From Mastigocoleus testarum BC008 (GTDB lineage: Bacteria; Cyanobacteriota; Cyanobacteriia; Cyanobacteriales; Nostocaceae), in the NCBI RefSeq assembly GCF_001456025.1, contig NZ_LMTZ01000086.1:62001-126000 (forward strand): a stretch of 64,000 bases of DNA, given 5' to 3'. This document shows, piece after piece, positions 44,970 to 54,459 of the stretch; the stretch's first letter is position 1; every line of letters starts with the position of its first letter. The translations under genes and the position numbers were made by a program. The notes under the pieces were generated by a model, which saw only the letters and a program-made list of their open reading frames with translations, was not told the DNA's origin and searched no databases.

Positions 44970-45370
44970 TGAGTGATAAGTAATAAGTAATAAGTAATGA
45001 GTAATGTTAGCGCACAGCAATAAGTAATGAGGCTTAGTAAAAGCGCTTAGATCGCGGAGAATGACGCAAGAAACTATACAAAAATACTGGATGAAGTAAG
45101 GTAGACTGTGATGGTGTCGGCCTTAAACTTCACGGTATTATTAATCTTACGATTTTGCTATGGTCTAAGCCTCCAGCATACTGTAGTTATTTGATTGCGT
45201 AAGTAATTAGGTAATGAACCAGTAATTTAATAAGCAATAATACTAAAAGCAGGATTTATTCTGATAAACTTTTGCTTATTACTTATTACTTATTACTGTG
45301 TGCAATACCTACGGTACGCTTACGCGCTTCTACGCGCCCCGCTACGCTAACATTACTTGTTACTTACTAA
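44970..45370. repeat. Inverted-repeat-bounded intergenic element
   Basis: AATAAGTAATAAGTAAT (44982-44998) has a perfect 17-bp inverted partner at 45278-45294. AGTAATGTTAGCG on the left is also echoed in inverse near 45345-45358. The interior of about 280 bp has no frame. Arms are made of TAAGTAA heptamers. It is a MITE-like or repeat-hairpin element between convergent genes. Confidence 0.65.
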
Positions 45371-45955
45371 TCACGGATTAACTTCAGTAGTATTCCAAAT
45401 TCCAGAATTATCAAGAATATATAAACAACGATTTTGGGGATCGCCCCGTAATTGCAAATGGTCTACCCTTACAGGATCTAGTAATAATAAACAAAAATTA
45501 TCTGAAGGTTTATTTCTATCTATATCAGATATTGGAAAATATTTTGTATTCATGCTTTTTGGTTCTCCTGGATTTGCCCAAGTAAATTGCGATCTGGCGT
45601 TATCAGAAATTTGCTCCCAGGTAGAATATCGAGCGGCTTGTAATTGGGGATCGGGGTGGTTGTAATCGACTAGAGTTAATTCTCCAGCTAAACGAAACTG
45701 TTCCCTGGTCACCGTAAAGTACCAACAAATTTCCCCTCTGGCTTGATGGTGAATTTGGATAATTTTTTCACTACGCACATCAGTAATTATTTTCAATTGA
45801 TTACCATCTTCAACAAAGCCACGAAACACAACGGTGCGATTAGCGGGATATCCATCACCTTGAACTGTTGCTAGTTGAAAATAGCGACTATGGGGTTGGG
45901 AACGATTTTTTTGCAGAGCGCGAGCAAGGTAAGAACGCCAAGGGGCAAGAGACAT
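45371..45955 (-). CDS. Pyridoxamine 5-phosphate oxidase-like FMN-binding protein (Alr4036 type)
   Basis: The 194-residue protein has the split-barrel flavin fold. Signals are APWRSYLARALQKNR, YFQLATVQGDGYPANRTVVFRGF, DVRSEKIIQIHHQARGEICWYF and the closing LDPVRVDHLQLRGDPQNR. It is close to a cyanobacterial/plant subgroup annotated as PNPOx-like; whether it makes PLP is not certain. The stop is at the edge of the inverted-repeat element. The gene is transcribed away from nrdJ. Confidence 0.85.
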   Translation of the reverse strand: MSLAPWRSYLARALQKNRSQPHSRYFQLATVQGDGYPANRTVVFRGFVEDGNQLKIITDVRSEKIIQIHHQARGEICWYFTVTREQFRLAGELTLVDYNHPDPQLQAARYSTWEQISDNARSQFTWANPGEPKSMNTKYFPISDIDRNKPSDNFCLLLLDPVRVDHLQLRGDPQNRCLYILDNSGIWNTTEVNP

Positions 45956-46180
45956 TTTTACTTGAACTAAAGGATGGGAAATAGATAATGGAGATGATGA
46001 TAATAAAACTTTTTCATAATTTCCTCAATTCTTCATATTCCCATGTTTTATGAGTTTTAGGTTTATTTCTAGAGCTTTGTTATGGGTCTACCGCAGATCT
46101 GATTATTTTGCAATTCTTTCTTAGCTACCACCACTTAGCGTATAGTCTTAATCTGTCAGAGAACAACAAGGTTTCCCAAA

Positions 46181-47407
46181 ATGGTTCGAGAGCTTGAAAG
46201 AAAATACCAGAGTGCAAAATTTCCGGAAACTGCCCCAGCTGCTAATCCTGTATTTTTTAGAACTTATAGTCGTCGCTTGACGGCAGGAGTGAGGGAAACA
46301 TGGGATGATGTGTGTTCCCGTACCCTGAAGGGATTAGTCGATTTGGCTCAACTCAGTTCTGAAGAATCTGCAATCTTGGATAAAATGCAGCGTAACTTGA
46401 AAGCCTTACCCAGCGGACGTTGGTTGTGGGTTGGTGGTACTGATTGGTTAGCCAAATCCAAAAATTTTTCTGGGGCATATAATTGTACTTCCACTAACCT
46501 GACTGACTGGAGTGCTTTTGGGTTAATGATGGGCTTAGCCATGATGGGCTGCGGAACCGGAGCAGTTATAGAACCAAGGTATATCAGTCATTTACCTTCT
46601 ATTCGCAATCGTATCAACCTTGCAGTGCAAGGAGAAATTGGTAAAACACCAGTTGAACAACGCCGGGAGTCCACAGAAGTTAAATTTGAGGAAAATCGCG
46701 TCATCATCCATGTGGGTGATAGCCGTGAAGGTTGGGTGGATTCCTATCAAAGTCTTTTAGAACTTTCCTCTGATGAAAGATTTGAGGGTGTTGTAGAAGT
46801 AATCGTTGATATTAGTGATGTCCGCAATGCTGGTGAACCCCTTCAAGGTTTTGGTGGTGTTGCAAATCCGGTGAAATTACCCGGTCTTTATCAGCGCTGT
46901 GCGTCAATTCTCAACAAAGCTGTAGGAAGACGATTAACTTCAGTTGAGTGTTGTTTGTTAATTGATGAAGCGGCTGTAACTATCGTCGCAGGAAACATTA
47001 GACGCTCAGCAGGTATCCGTCAAGGTGCTAGCTATGACAACTCTTTTGCAGATGCAAAAACTAACTTATGGCAGCAAGGTGAGGATGGTAATTGGCGGAT
47101 CGATCCTGACAGAGATGCCCTCAGGATGGCAAATCATACCAGAGTATTTCATCAAAAACCTAGCTTAGAAGAATGTATAGCAGCAGTTCGCAAACAATAT
47201 TACAGCGGAGAAGGTGCGATTCAATGGGCTGGTGAAGCTGTCGCAAGAGCTAACCGCGATTTACTAACTACACCAGAGCTAAAAAATAATTTCTTGGTTG
47301 CTTACCAGCAAGGAGAAGCAAAGCAGTGGCTAAAACAAAAATATCCAGATTTAGGTGCTCAAGAAATAGAACATAGAACAGCTCGTATGGGCTTAAATCC
47401 GTGTGGT
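46181..47407 (+). CDS. nrdJ: Class II ribonucleotide reductase NrdJ, exon 1 (residues 1-409)
   Basis: Adenosylcobalamin-dependent ribonucleoside-triphosphate reductase, making deoxynucleotides without oxygen dependence. Exon 1 encodes FRTYSRR, PSGRWLWVGGTDW, the redox cysteine in SGAYNCTSTN (Cys102), MMGCGTGAVIEP, NIRRSAGIRQG and the radical cysteine in LNPCG (Cys408). Reading on past Gly409 gives Asn-Arg-stop inside the intron. The product only makes sense when joined to exon 2 (48567-49640), giving 766 residues, a usual length for the family. The class II enzyme needs B12, which fits the cobyrinate synthase gene at 57.7 kb. Confidence 0.95.
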
Positions 47408-48566
47408 AATCGATAATTTTGCCTCACGTAAAAAACCCCACAAAATCGGTGAAAGCTGAGATGCCAACACCGAGGTAATCAAAATAACTAAAAAGCTTTT
47501 GACACCGTACAGCGTAGAGAATGAAACTAGATTACAATGAAAATCGTATTCTAGAATATACTTCTCCAAGAGTGTGGGGGTATGTATGACAAGTACTTTC
47601 TATGGCTACTCTGGTTTTTATCGTGAGCATTGTTTAAGGTCTAGTCTCGAATATATTTACGCTAGATACTTGGATTACATGAACATTGACTGGACATACG
47701 AACATAAGACTTATGTACTCTCTAATGGAGTTCGGTACAAACCTGATTTCCTATTATTGGAAAATGAGGAATTTGTCGAAATAAAAGGTATTTTTAATTT
47801 TGAAAATGACCTGCCAAAAATTCAGCAGTTCGAGTCTGATTACAATGTCAAAGTTACAATCTTACAAGAGAAAGACCTAAGAAAGCTCATTAAACCAACT
47901 CCTTTTGTATTTGAACACCTAAAGCAGGAATGGAAATCTCGCACTAAAGTTAGAGGTATGGATAGCTTTGGAAAAAGAAACCCAATGTTTGGTGTGACTC
48001 AATCTGAAAGTACCAAGGCTAAAATTCGTGCCAAAGCAAAAGCCAGATTTGCCAATCCTGTATTTAAAGAAAAGTTTCTCAATAGTCCCAAGCGCAAAGC
48101 TTATCATCTCTCCCGTCAAGGTAGGAAGACAGGACCATTAGTTCCTAGAATCATTCTTAGTTGTGAGATGTGCCACAAAAACTTTGAAGTTCTACCACAT
48201 AAAGTGTCTCAACGAAAATTTTGCTCAAAACATTGTTCTGTTGAAGCACAACATGGTAAAACTACACTGACAGATCCAGGTATTCAAGCTTTAGCTCACA
48301 GTTTCGCTTTAGAAAATTCTGAGAAAATTTTTTCAGTAAAGCTGAATAAATTAAAACAGTTGTTTCAGCCTTTATGGGATTCAATCGCAAAAGAATACAA
48401 AATTTTGGATATCAGAACTATTAGCAAAATTGTTGTTGGTAAACCTTGTAGCAGGAAAGATTTTCTTTACTATTTAAGGTCATATGTACAAAATGTACGC
48501 GGAACTACTGCAAATCAGGAAGCAGTAGAACTAGGGGATAAAAAGCCCCTAGGATAACAAGAATTG
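47408..48566 (+). mobile_element. Group I intron in nrdJ
   Basis: The 1159-bp intron splits Gly409 from Glu410. P1 pairs exon CGTGTGGT (47400-47407) with GCCTCACG (47421-47428), leaving the required U-G pair at the 5-prime splice site. P10 pairs ATAATTTT (47413-47420) with the first eight bases of exon 2, GAAATTAT. The intron ends in G (48566). Candidate core helices in canonical order: P3 CCCCACA/TGTGGGG (47436-47442 with 47573-47579), P4/P5 TCGGTG/CACCGA (47446-47451 with 47468-47473), P7 TTCTA/TAGAA (47549-47553 with 48526-48530) and P9 CTAGGGG/CCCCTAG (48531-48537 with 48546-48552). The open frame lies in the P8 position. Confidence 0.9.
47586..48557 (+). CDS. Intron-encoded homing endonuclease, PD-(D/E)XK-like with NUMOD3 and zinc-finger motifs
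   Basis: About 323 residues from ATG 47586, which follows GGGGG; an in-frame GTG lies four codons upstream. The N-terminal domain has REHCLRSSLEYIYARYLD and then YKPDFLLLENEEFVEIKG, matching the PD...ExK nuclease core. Residues about 126-150 (GKRNPMFGVTQSESTKAKI) are a NUMOD3 DNA-binding motif typical of homing enzymes. A four-cysteine finger CEMCHKNF...KFCSKHC follows, and the C-terminal region is basic. The last codons overlap candidate P7 and P9 ribozyme helices. It would cut intronless nrdJ at the insertion site to spread the intron. Frame appears intact. Confidence 0.85.
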   Translation: MTSTFYGYSGFYREHCLRSSLEYIYARYLDYMNIDWTYEHKTYVLSNGVRYKPDFLLLENEEFVEIKGIFNFENDLPKIQQFESDYNVKVTILQEKDLRKLIKPTPFVFEHLKQEWKSRTKVRGMDSFGKRNPMFGVTQSESTKAKIRAKAKARFANPVFKEKFLNSPKRKAYHLSRQGRKTGPLVPRIILSCEMCHKNFEVLPHKVSQRKFCSKHCSVEAQHGKTTLTDPGIQALAHSFALENSEKIFSVKLNKLKQLFQPLWDSIAKEYKILDIRTISKIVVGKPCSRKDFLYYLRSYVQNVRGTTANQEAVELGDKKPLG

Positions 48567-49640
48567 GAAATTATAGGTTCTAATTTTCACTGTAACCTTA
48601 GCGAAATACACTTGAATCAAATCGATCCTGAAAATTACAAAGAACAAGAAGAAGCCTTTACTGCAGGTGCATTATCTGTAGCCGGATTATTAAATCACAA
48701 ATTTATCGAACCGCGTTACCAATACAGTCGGGAATTAGATCCGATTGTTGGTGTTTCCTTCACCGGCTTATTTGATTTCTTTGTCCGAGCTTTTGGAGTA
48801 GATTGGTTACGCTGGTGGGAAGCAGGAAGACCCCAAACCCCTGAAGGATTGGCATTTAAGCGCCGAGAGCAAGAATACCTCAGCATGTGGAAAGAAATTG
48901 TACATCGCGTAGTTTGGGATTACTGCGATCGCCACAACCTCAAACAACCCAATCGCTGTACCACCGTTCAACCTTCTGGCACCAAATCTTTACTTACAGG
49001 AGCTTCGCCGGGATGGCATCCCCCGAAAGCACAACGATTCATCCGCCGGATTACTTTCCGGAAAAATGACCCTGTAGCCCTAGCTTGTATTGACTACGGT
49101 TATTCTGTTGTACCTTCTCAGTCGGATAAGGATGAAAATGGTAATTTGCTAAACGATCCATTCGATCCGCGCTGTACTGAATGGTTGGTAGAAATTCCCG
49201 TCGCCGTACCTTGGGCAGATTTACCGGGTGCAGATGAAATTGATATCAGTAAATTTAGCGCCCTAGCTCAGATGGATTTCTACATGCAGGTGCAAGAATT
49301 CTACGTAACTCATAATACATCTGCCACTATAGAATTACGAGAACCTGAAATTGAATCTTTAGGTACTCGCATATATGAAGCCATCAGAGACGATCAGGGT
49401 TACATTAGTGCCGCACTTCTTGCACGATTTGACGATCACCAAACTTTTCCTCGCTTACCATTTGAACCAATTTCTAAAGAAAAGTACGAAGAGTCGATGC
49501 AAGCAGTGGAGAAACGACGCCAAAATGATGATTTCCATACAGCTTTAAGCCGTTATGACTTTGGCGAACTAATAGAAGCAGGCCCTGCTGGATGTGACTC
49601 GGATAAGTGCATGTTACCTGAAGCGGAACCAAGACTATAG
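48567..49640 (+). CDS. nrdJ: Class II ribonucleotide reductase NrdJ, exon 2 (residues 410-766)
   Basis: Begins EIIGSNFHCNLSEIHLNQ, directly continuing LNPCG of exon 1. Cys418 (SNFHCN) is the second active-site disulfide cysteine. TVQPSGTKSLLTGASPGWHPP is the substrate phosphate loop of the family, and the C-terminal CDSDKC supplies the external redox pair. It is not an independent gene: no ribosome site precedes it and the TTG at 48564 lies in the intron. A strong terminator hairpin follows the stop. Confidence 0.95.
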   Translation, partial: EIIGSNFHCNLSEIHLNQIDPENYKEQEEAFTAGALSVAGLLNHKFIEPRYQYSRELDPIVGVSFTGLFDFFVRAFGVDWLRWWEAGRPQTPEGLAFKRREQEYLSMWKEIVHRVVWDYCDRHNLKQPNRCTTVQPSGTKSLLTGASPGWHPPKAQRFIRRITFRKNDPVALACIDYGYSVVPSQSDKDENGNLLNDPFDPRCTEWLVEIPVAVPWADLPGADEIDISKFSALAQMDFYMQVQEFYVTHNTSATIELREPEIESLGTRIYEAIRDDQGYISAALLARFDDHQTFPRLPFEPISKEKYEESMQAVEKRRQNDDFHTALSRYDFGELIEAGPAGCDSDKCMLPEAEPRL

Positions 49641-49652
49641 AAAATGGAGAAT

Positions 49653-49676
49653 ACCTAGTTTCTTGTGAGACTAGGT
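49653..49676 (+). terminator. Intrinsic terminator of nrdJ
   Basis: A 10-bp stem, ACCTAGTTTC with GAGACTAGGT (T-G pair included), around loop TTGT, starts 12 bp after the nrdJ stop. It is followed by a pyrimidine-rich TCTCCTTGTTT. Confidence 0.8.
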
Positions 49677-49970
49677 TCTCCTTGTTTCAGAGAGTAAGTA
49701 TCTAGAGAATGGATACTTTATTCAAAATTTAAACAATAAAAATTTTCCTAAAATTTTGAAATTATGTTATTCTACTGAGAATTTTATCAACAACTTGGTC
49801 TTATCAACAAATTGCTCAAATCTGAAAAATCTATCCCTGAGAATTTCCTTACATTCTCTGTCTAAATACTGATTATCTATAATTGGAGAATAGTGACTAA
49901 TTTTGCTACACAGTATTTGCTGCCTAGTAATTCTAGTCAACTACCCACGAACAGCATTAGGAAAACAGCT

Positions 49971-50189
49971 ATGTTTCTAGATGAATTAACACCTATCTTT
50001 AAAGAATTTACGCAGCATCCTCTTTCATTTATGGGTGGTTTTGTTTCTGGTGCTCTTCGACTTAACCTTGCTGAGGATCCGGTCAAAAGTTGGCTTGAAG
50101 AACAACTTGGACACAGCAGCAATATAAATTCTGCGAACGAGTCACACAATGGTAAAGCTAAAGGTCCTCAACAAATTTCTATCGAATAA
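49971..50189 (+). CDS. Small conserved cyanobacterial protein
   Basis: From ATG 49971 the product has about 72 residues: FLDELTPIFKEFTQHPLSFMGGFVSGALRLNLAEDPVKSWLEEQLG, then a polar tail. The pattern of a short helical hairpin with a glycine-rich turn looks like a family of 60-75-residue cyanobacterial proteins of unknown function. A GTG at 49893, with GGAG eight bases upstream, would give 98 residues, so the true start is open. A strong terminator lies 110 bp downstream. Confidence 0.7.
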   Translation: MFLDELTPIFKEFTQHPLSFMGGFVSGALRLNLAEDPVKSWLEEQLGHSSNINSANESHNGKAKGPQQISIE

Positions 50190-50301
50190 AACTTGATAAA
50201 ATTTGTATCTTAGAAGCAGCAAATAATACTATTATCCAATAGATTTGAATCACATACTGATTGTTATTTCTGTTGCTTTTAATTAACTGAAAATATACTT
50301 G

Positions 50302-50336
50302 AAAAATCCGGTCTTTCCAGAGTCCGGTTTTTTTTT
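50302..50336 (+). terminator. Intrinsic terminator
   Basis: Two CCGG blocks (50308-50311 and 50324-50327) and inner TCT/AGA pair to form a stem. AAAAA flanks it on the left and a run of nine T follows. Confidence 0.85.
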
Positions 50337-51385
50337 AAAGATAACGAATAGTAAAATTTAGTCTTATGGTTCGTAAGTTATATCGAATAATAATTAATGA
50401 ATTATTATCGGTATCGCTTATTATTTTCCCGAAGATACTTAATCCTTCACTTCAAATATTGACTATTATTTTAGTAATGTATTACTTCTCACTATTAAAA
50501 TTTTGTAATAAATTTTGTAATTTTAAATGATACTTACAAGTACTAATTGTTTTTATTCGCGTAAATTAAACTAGATTCTAACGTACAAATAATATTTGAT
50601 TTTGTTTGCTTTATGACTATATGTTAATGGCCTATGTGTGACCAGAACCTATAAGCAGGAGTCAGGAGTGAAAGCTGCTTTACATATAACTTTTAGCTTT
50701 TTGGCTGTACCTCACTTACTTACAATCCGCTATAAATACCAGCCCAGCCTACTGTCTTTGCTATTCTAGAATTCAGGGAATTAATCGCATTTTTTGCTAC
50801 AAAGACTGTAATGGGTTAAATTCTCATAATAATATGTTAGCTAGAGCGCATAATAGTACTTTACAAATAGATTATTTATTACAAAAAAAACCTTATTGTA
50901 AGATGTGAATTATTTACATTTATCAAAAAATATCAACAAACAAATAATAAACAATTTACATCTAACTTTCATCTCAAATTTATAAGAATATAGAAGCTAA
51001 AATAACTCGATATAATTTATTTTACAAGCAGTAAATATATATACATTTCTAATTGGATAAAATCAATAGTCAAGCAACTACTATACATGACGACTATACA
51101 TAATAATATGAGTTAAAAAATATATAAGTGAGGCTAATTTTAAGTTAGATGCATTTGTAATTTCTCATACCTAGAAAAATAGGGCAATCAGTTATTATAT
51201 AAGCGTACACTGAATATTCTCACACATCTAGGCAAACTAGTAAGTAAAGCAGAAATTATATAAATTGCAAACTTATATTTTATTTGCCTCTCAATAATTA
51301 TTGAGAAAACAGAATTATTTTTTATTATTTAAATCTGTTTCCTCTAGTAAATAAATTGCTTTTTGTTTAACTCAAGTATATCCAC
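50337..51385. other. Long AT-rich intergenic region upstream of the RNA-binding protein gene
   Basis: About 1.05 kb have no gene. A perfect 18-bp palindrome TCTCAATAATTATTGAGA sits at 51289-51306, 80 bp before the RNA-binding protein start, in its likely leader or promoter. Confidence 0.6.
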
Positions 51386-51676
51386 ATGACTATTTACGTT
51401 GGTAATCTCTCCTACCGCGCTACTGAAGCAGATTTAAGAGCTGTATTCGCTGATTATGGCGAAGTTACAAGAGCGGTACTACCCACAGATCGTGAAACAG
51501 GGCGTAAGCGTGGCTTCGCTTTTGTCGATCTAGCAGAAGAAGCACAAGAGGATGAAGCTATTTCTGAACTCGATGGTGCTGAATGGATGGGTCGACAAAT
51601 CAGAGTCAATAAAGCTAAGCCAAGGGAAGATAACCGACGCACTAGTTGGGCAAAACCTCAAGATGTTACGCAATAA
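51386..51676 (+). CDS. RNA-binding protein with one RRM (RbpA type)
   Basis: The 96-residue protein is a single RRM: RNP2 IYVGNL near the N terminus and RNP1 RKRGFAFVDL near residue 40-50. A short basic tail (REDNRRTSWAKPQ) replaces the glycine-rich tail seen in several cyanobacterial Rbp proteins. Family members bind mRNA, and many are induced by cold and help localise thylakoid-protein mRNAs. A long leader and a downstream terminator make it a single-gene unit. No rpsU follows. Confidence 0.92.
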   Translation: MTIYVGNLSYRATEADLRAVFADYGEVTRAVLPTDRETGRKRGFAFVDLAEEAQEDEAISELDGAEWMGRQIRVNKAKPREDNRRTSWAKPQDVTQ

Positions 51677-51782
51677 TTAATTATGCTCTTATCTAAATAA
51701 CTTTTTTTCTAGTCGTACAAGACTTCAAAAGTCACTTTTTACTAGAAATAATTTAGATTTTTATCAAAAAATAAACTAAATT

Positions 51783-51832
51783 CCGACAAGTCGCAGAGGC
51801 TCTATTAATAACCTCACGACTGGTCGGCTTTT
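51783..51832 (+). terminator. Intrinsic terminator of the RNA-binding protein gene
   Basis: CCGAC/GTCGG (51783-51787 with 51823-51827) and inner GTCG/CGAC form a long stem with small bulges. CTTTTG follows. Confidence 0.75.
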
Positions 51833-52695
51833 GCTATTAAGATGGTTATTTATACTTTGTATTTCTATAGTCTTTATTTTTATACTTTGTAAATTTTATA
51901 ATGAATTGCTTCATTGATAATAAAAAATAAAATATACTTGATTTAACTTAACCTATTTTAATGTTCTACTGTCCCTAATTTGTCACCTTTTCTATTGTAT
52001 TTTTTTGAGAGTAGAATGTTTATTTTTTCTGCTAGATAATTACATTATAGGTATTGGATATTGTTTTAACTTTTAGAATGAAATAGTAGTAGCTTTGGAT
52101 AAAATTAAGATAATCAATTCTGCCACACTAATTTTGATAAGTTAATATATTTCCGAGACTTTATTGAGGTAAGGTGAGTAGAATTAAAACTTATATCTGT
52201 AAATGATATACCCGTTGGGTAAAGTCAATGTCAAACTTGGTTGGAGTTATGGGTCCAGAATACTCTGTGATTATTTCTATAACAGAATAAAATCCGAAAA
52301 TGTTTACGGCACTTACACAGGCTGCTTTGAAAGGAGAATTAGAGAACAACAAAACTTCATACATCACCATCTCCTTTAGGCTTCACGAAAAATACTGCAG
52401 CGATAATTTGACGTAATTTATACGGCATAAACTCCTTATTTTTCAATTTGATCGCCAAAGAGGCGTCCCACTCTAGATGTGAGCCCCCATTTAATCGGCA
52501 AAACAGTATATTTCTTGGATAGGATGTATACTGCATTACCATTCATCAATGATGCGATCGAAAAAAAGCTGAGTTTCTTTAGTTTATCTAAAATCATATT
52601 TGAGTTCTGAAATAAGCTTTCTAAGATAGAGTCAGCAACCAAGGTGTTGTGAAAAAACTGCAGTTTAATTAGTAGTCCGCAGCGAGGATAAACGC
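51833..52695. other. Intergenic region upstream of fbp
   Basis: About 860 bp are AT-rich. Minus-strand open frames at 52357-52642 overlap each other and have no family likeness. One palindrome ACCCGTTGGGT lies near 52209. The fbp promoter should lie near the right end. Confidence 0.55.
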
Positions 52696-53745
52696 ATGAC
52701 TAAAGCAGCAGAATCTTTGGAGTCATCAATGGATAAAGGTACAGATAAAAGTTTAGACCGCGACTGTACAACTTTGTCACGTCATGTTTTACAACAATTT
52801 CAGAATTTTTCCCCAGAGGCGCAAGACTTGAGCGCCCTGATGAATCGAATAGCCCTAGCAGGAAAACTAATTGCACGTCGTATGAGTCATGCTGGGTTAA
52901 TGGAAGGTGTTTTGGGATTCACTGGTGAAGTCAATGTGCAGGGAGAATCTGTCAAAAAGATGGATGTCTATGCTAATGATGTGTTTATTTCCGTATTTAA
53001 GCAAAGTGGTTTAGTATGCCGCTTAGCTTCTGAGGAAATGGATAAACCATACTATATTCCTGAGAATTGTCCCATTGGCCGCTATAGTTTGCTGTACGAT
53101 CCAATTGATGGTTCTTCAAATACCGATACTAATCTCAGTTTGGGCTCGATTTTTGCGATTCGCAAACAAGAAGGTGATGACCTTGATGGTGATGCTAAAG
53201 ATTTATTGGCACCTGGACACAAGCAAATTGCTGCAGGGTATATCCTTTATGGTCCAAGTACAATGCTGGTGTATACCATGGGGAAAGGGGTTCACTCATT
53301 CACCCTCGATCCAAGCTTAGGGGAATTTATTCTCACAGAAGAAAACATTCAGATTCCGGTTCATGGTCCCGTATATAGTGTCAATGAAGGTAATTTTTGG
53401 CAGTGGAATGAACCAATTCGGGAATATGTTCGCTATGTTCATCGTACGGAAGGTTATACAGCACGGTACAGTGGAGCAATGGTGAGCGACATTCATAGAA
53501 TTTTGTTGCAGGGTGGTGTATTTCTATATCCCGGAACGTTACCAAAGCCGGAAGGTAAGTTACGTTTGCTTTATGAGTCAGCTCCTTTAGCTTTTTTGAT
53601 CGAGCAAGCGGGAGGTAAGGCAACTACAGGGCATCAAAATATATTAGATGTGGTACCTTCCAAATTACACCAACGTACCCCACTGATTATTGGTAGCAAG
53701 CAAGATGTTGCCAAAGTGGAATCCTTTATCCAAAATGGCCACTGA
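52696..53745 (+). CDS. fbp: Fructose-1,6-bisphosphatase class I
   Basis: Hydrolyses fructose 1,6-bisphosphate in gluconeogenesis and the Calvin cycle. The 349-residue protein has metal-binding SEEMDKP and YDPIDGSSNTDTNLSLGSIFAIR, and substrate-binding ARYSGAMVSDIHRIL and LLYESAPLAFLIEQAGG. GAGGA precedes the ATG. It opens the fbp-zwf-opcA block. In heterocystous relatives a transaldolase gene often stands between fbp and zwf; here a 714-bp gap takes its place. Confidence 0.95.
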   Translation: MTKAAESLESSMDKGTDKSLDRDCTTLSRHVLQQFQNFSPEAQDLSALMNRIALAGKLIARRMSHAGLMEGVLGFTGEVNVQGESVKKMDVYANDVFISVFKQSGLVCRLASEEMDKPYYIPENCPIGRYSLLYDPIDGSSNTDTNLSLGSIFAIRKQEGDDLDGDAKDLLAPGHKQIAAGYILYGPSTMLVYTMGKGVHSFTLDPSLGEFILTEENIQIPVHGPVYSVNEGNFWQWNEPIREYVRYVHRTEGYTARYSGAMVSDIHRILLQGGVFLYPGTLPKPEGKLRLLYESAPLAFLIEQAGGKATTGHQNILDVVPSKLHQRTPLIIGSKQDVAKVESFIQNGH

Positions 53746-54459
53746 ATTGGGATTGCTATAGCCTGACTTTGGGAACCGGTGCTGGGTAATTGATGCTAGA
53801 AAAATGGAAATTCATTACCAGCAGTAAGCTCAATTTGTATAAAATTTCACAAAAATTATCCATGGCAAAACAGGAAATACTTCCTCTATGGAATAAGTAG
53901 ATGAACAACACTACACTACTTACTCTGGTGGGATTTACTCTAGAAACTGCTGAAAAATTAAGACATTTGTGGAATTACATCTAATAAGGCGAACAAATAG
54001 TAAGCTAGCGCCGCAAAGCCCTACTTAATCAAGTATGTCTTACCCTCATCTAAGATTTTCGCAAAAATGGCTGCTATGTTATGAACCACCAGCAAACTTG
54101 AGTAGAAACGGTTGGCAAGTTAATCAATAGCTTACTGGTATTTATATCCTCATAGACACCCTGTGATTTTTTGATGCTTCTGAGTTTTGATATCTGCTTG
54201 AGAAAGGAGAAATGGAATACAAATTTCCAACTTCTAATTCCCACTTCCTAGTCCCCATATGACTTTATAGAAAATTGTGTGTCTATTTTTATGCCCCCTT
54301 TGTGAATATGCATAATCATTAGCGCAAAAAGGCATCAGTCTAGCCGCACTTGCGGTAACCCCGATCCCTGATCGTTTCGCACATCCCTGACCGGGTTATC
54401 GCAAAAATCTCAGTCCACAATTCCCTTACCACAACAAATCTCATCAAAACGAAATTGCT
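53746..54459. other. Gap between fbp and zwf with palindrome, no tal gene
   Basis: 714 bp have no coding frame and no trace of transaldolase that I can see. At 54351-54361 TGCGGTAACCC pairs with GGGTTATCGCA at 54393-54403, with one mismatch. The loop holds ATCCCTGA twice. It is 57 bp upstream of zwf and could be regulatory or a repeat. Confidence 0.6.

Noticed and set aside
47408..48566. Intein in NrdJ
   Set aside because: The frame stops two codons after the junction, and the internal protein starts separately and has no intein splicing blocks.
48564..48566. TTG as a start codon for the second nrdJ part
   Set aside because: It has no ribosome site and its last base is the terminal G of the intron.
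46181..49640. nrdJ as a broken pseudogene or as two genes
   Set aside because: The two parts join exactly at a conserved GE codon pair, the spacer has P1/P10 pairings and a homing endonuclease gene, and both parts keep all catalytic motifs. An intron explains this better.
52357..52642. Two overlapping minus-strand frames upstream of fbp
   Set aside because: They overlap each other in different frames, lack motifs, and lie in likely promoter DNA.
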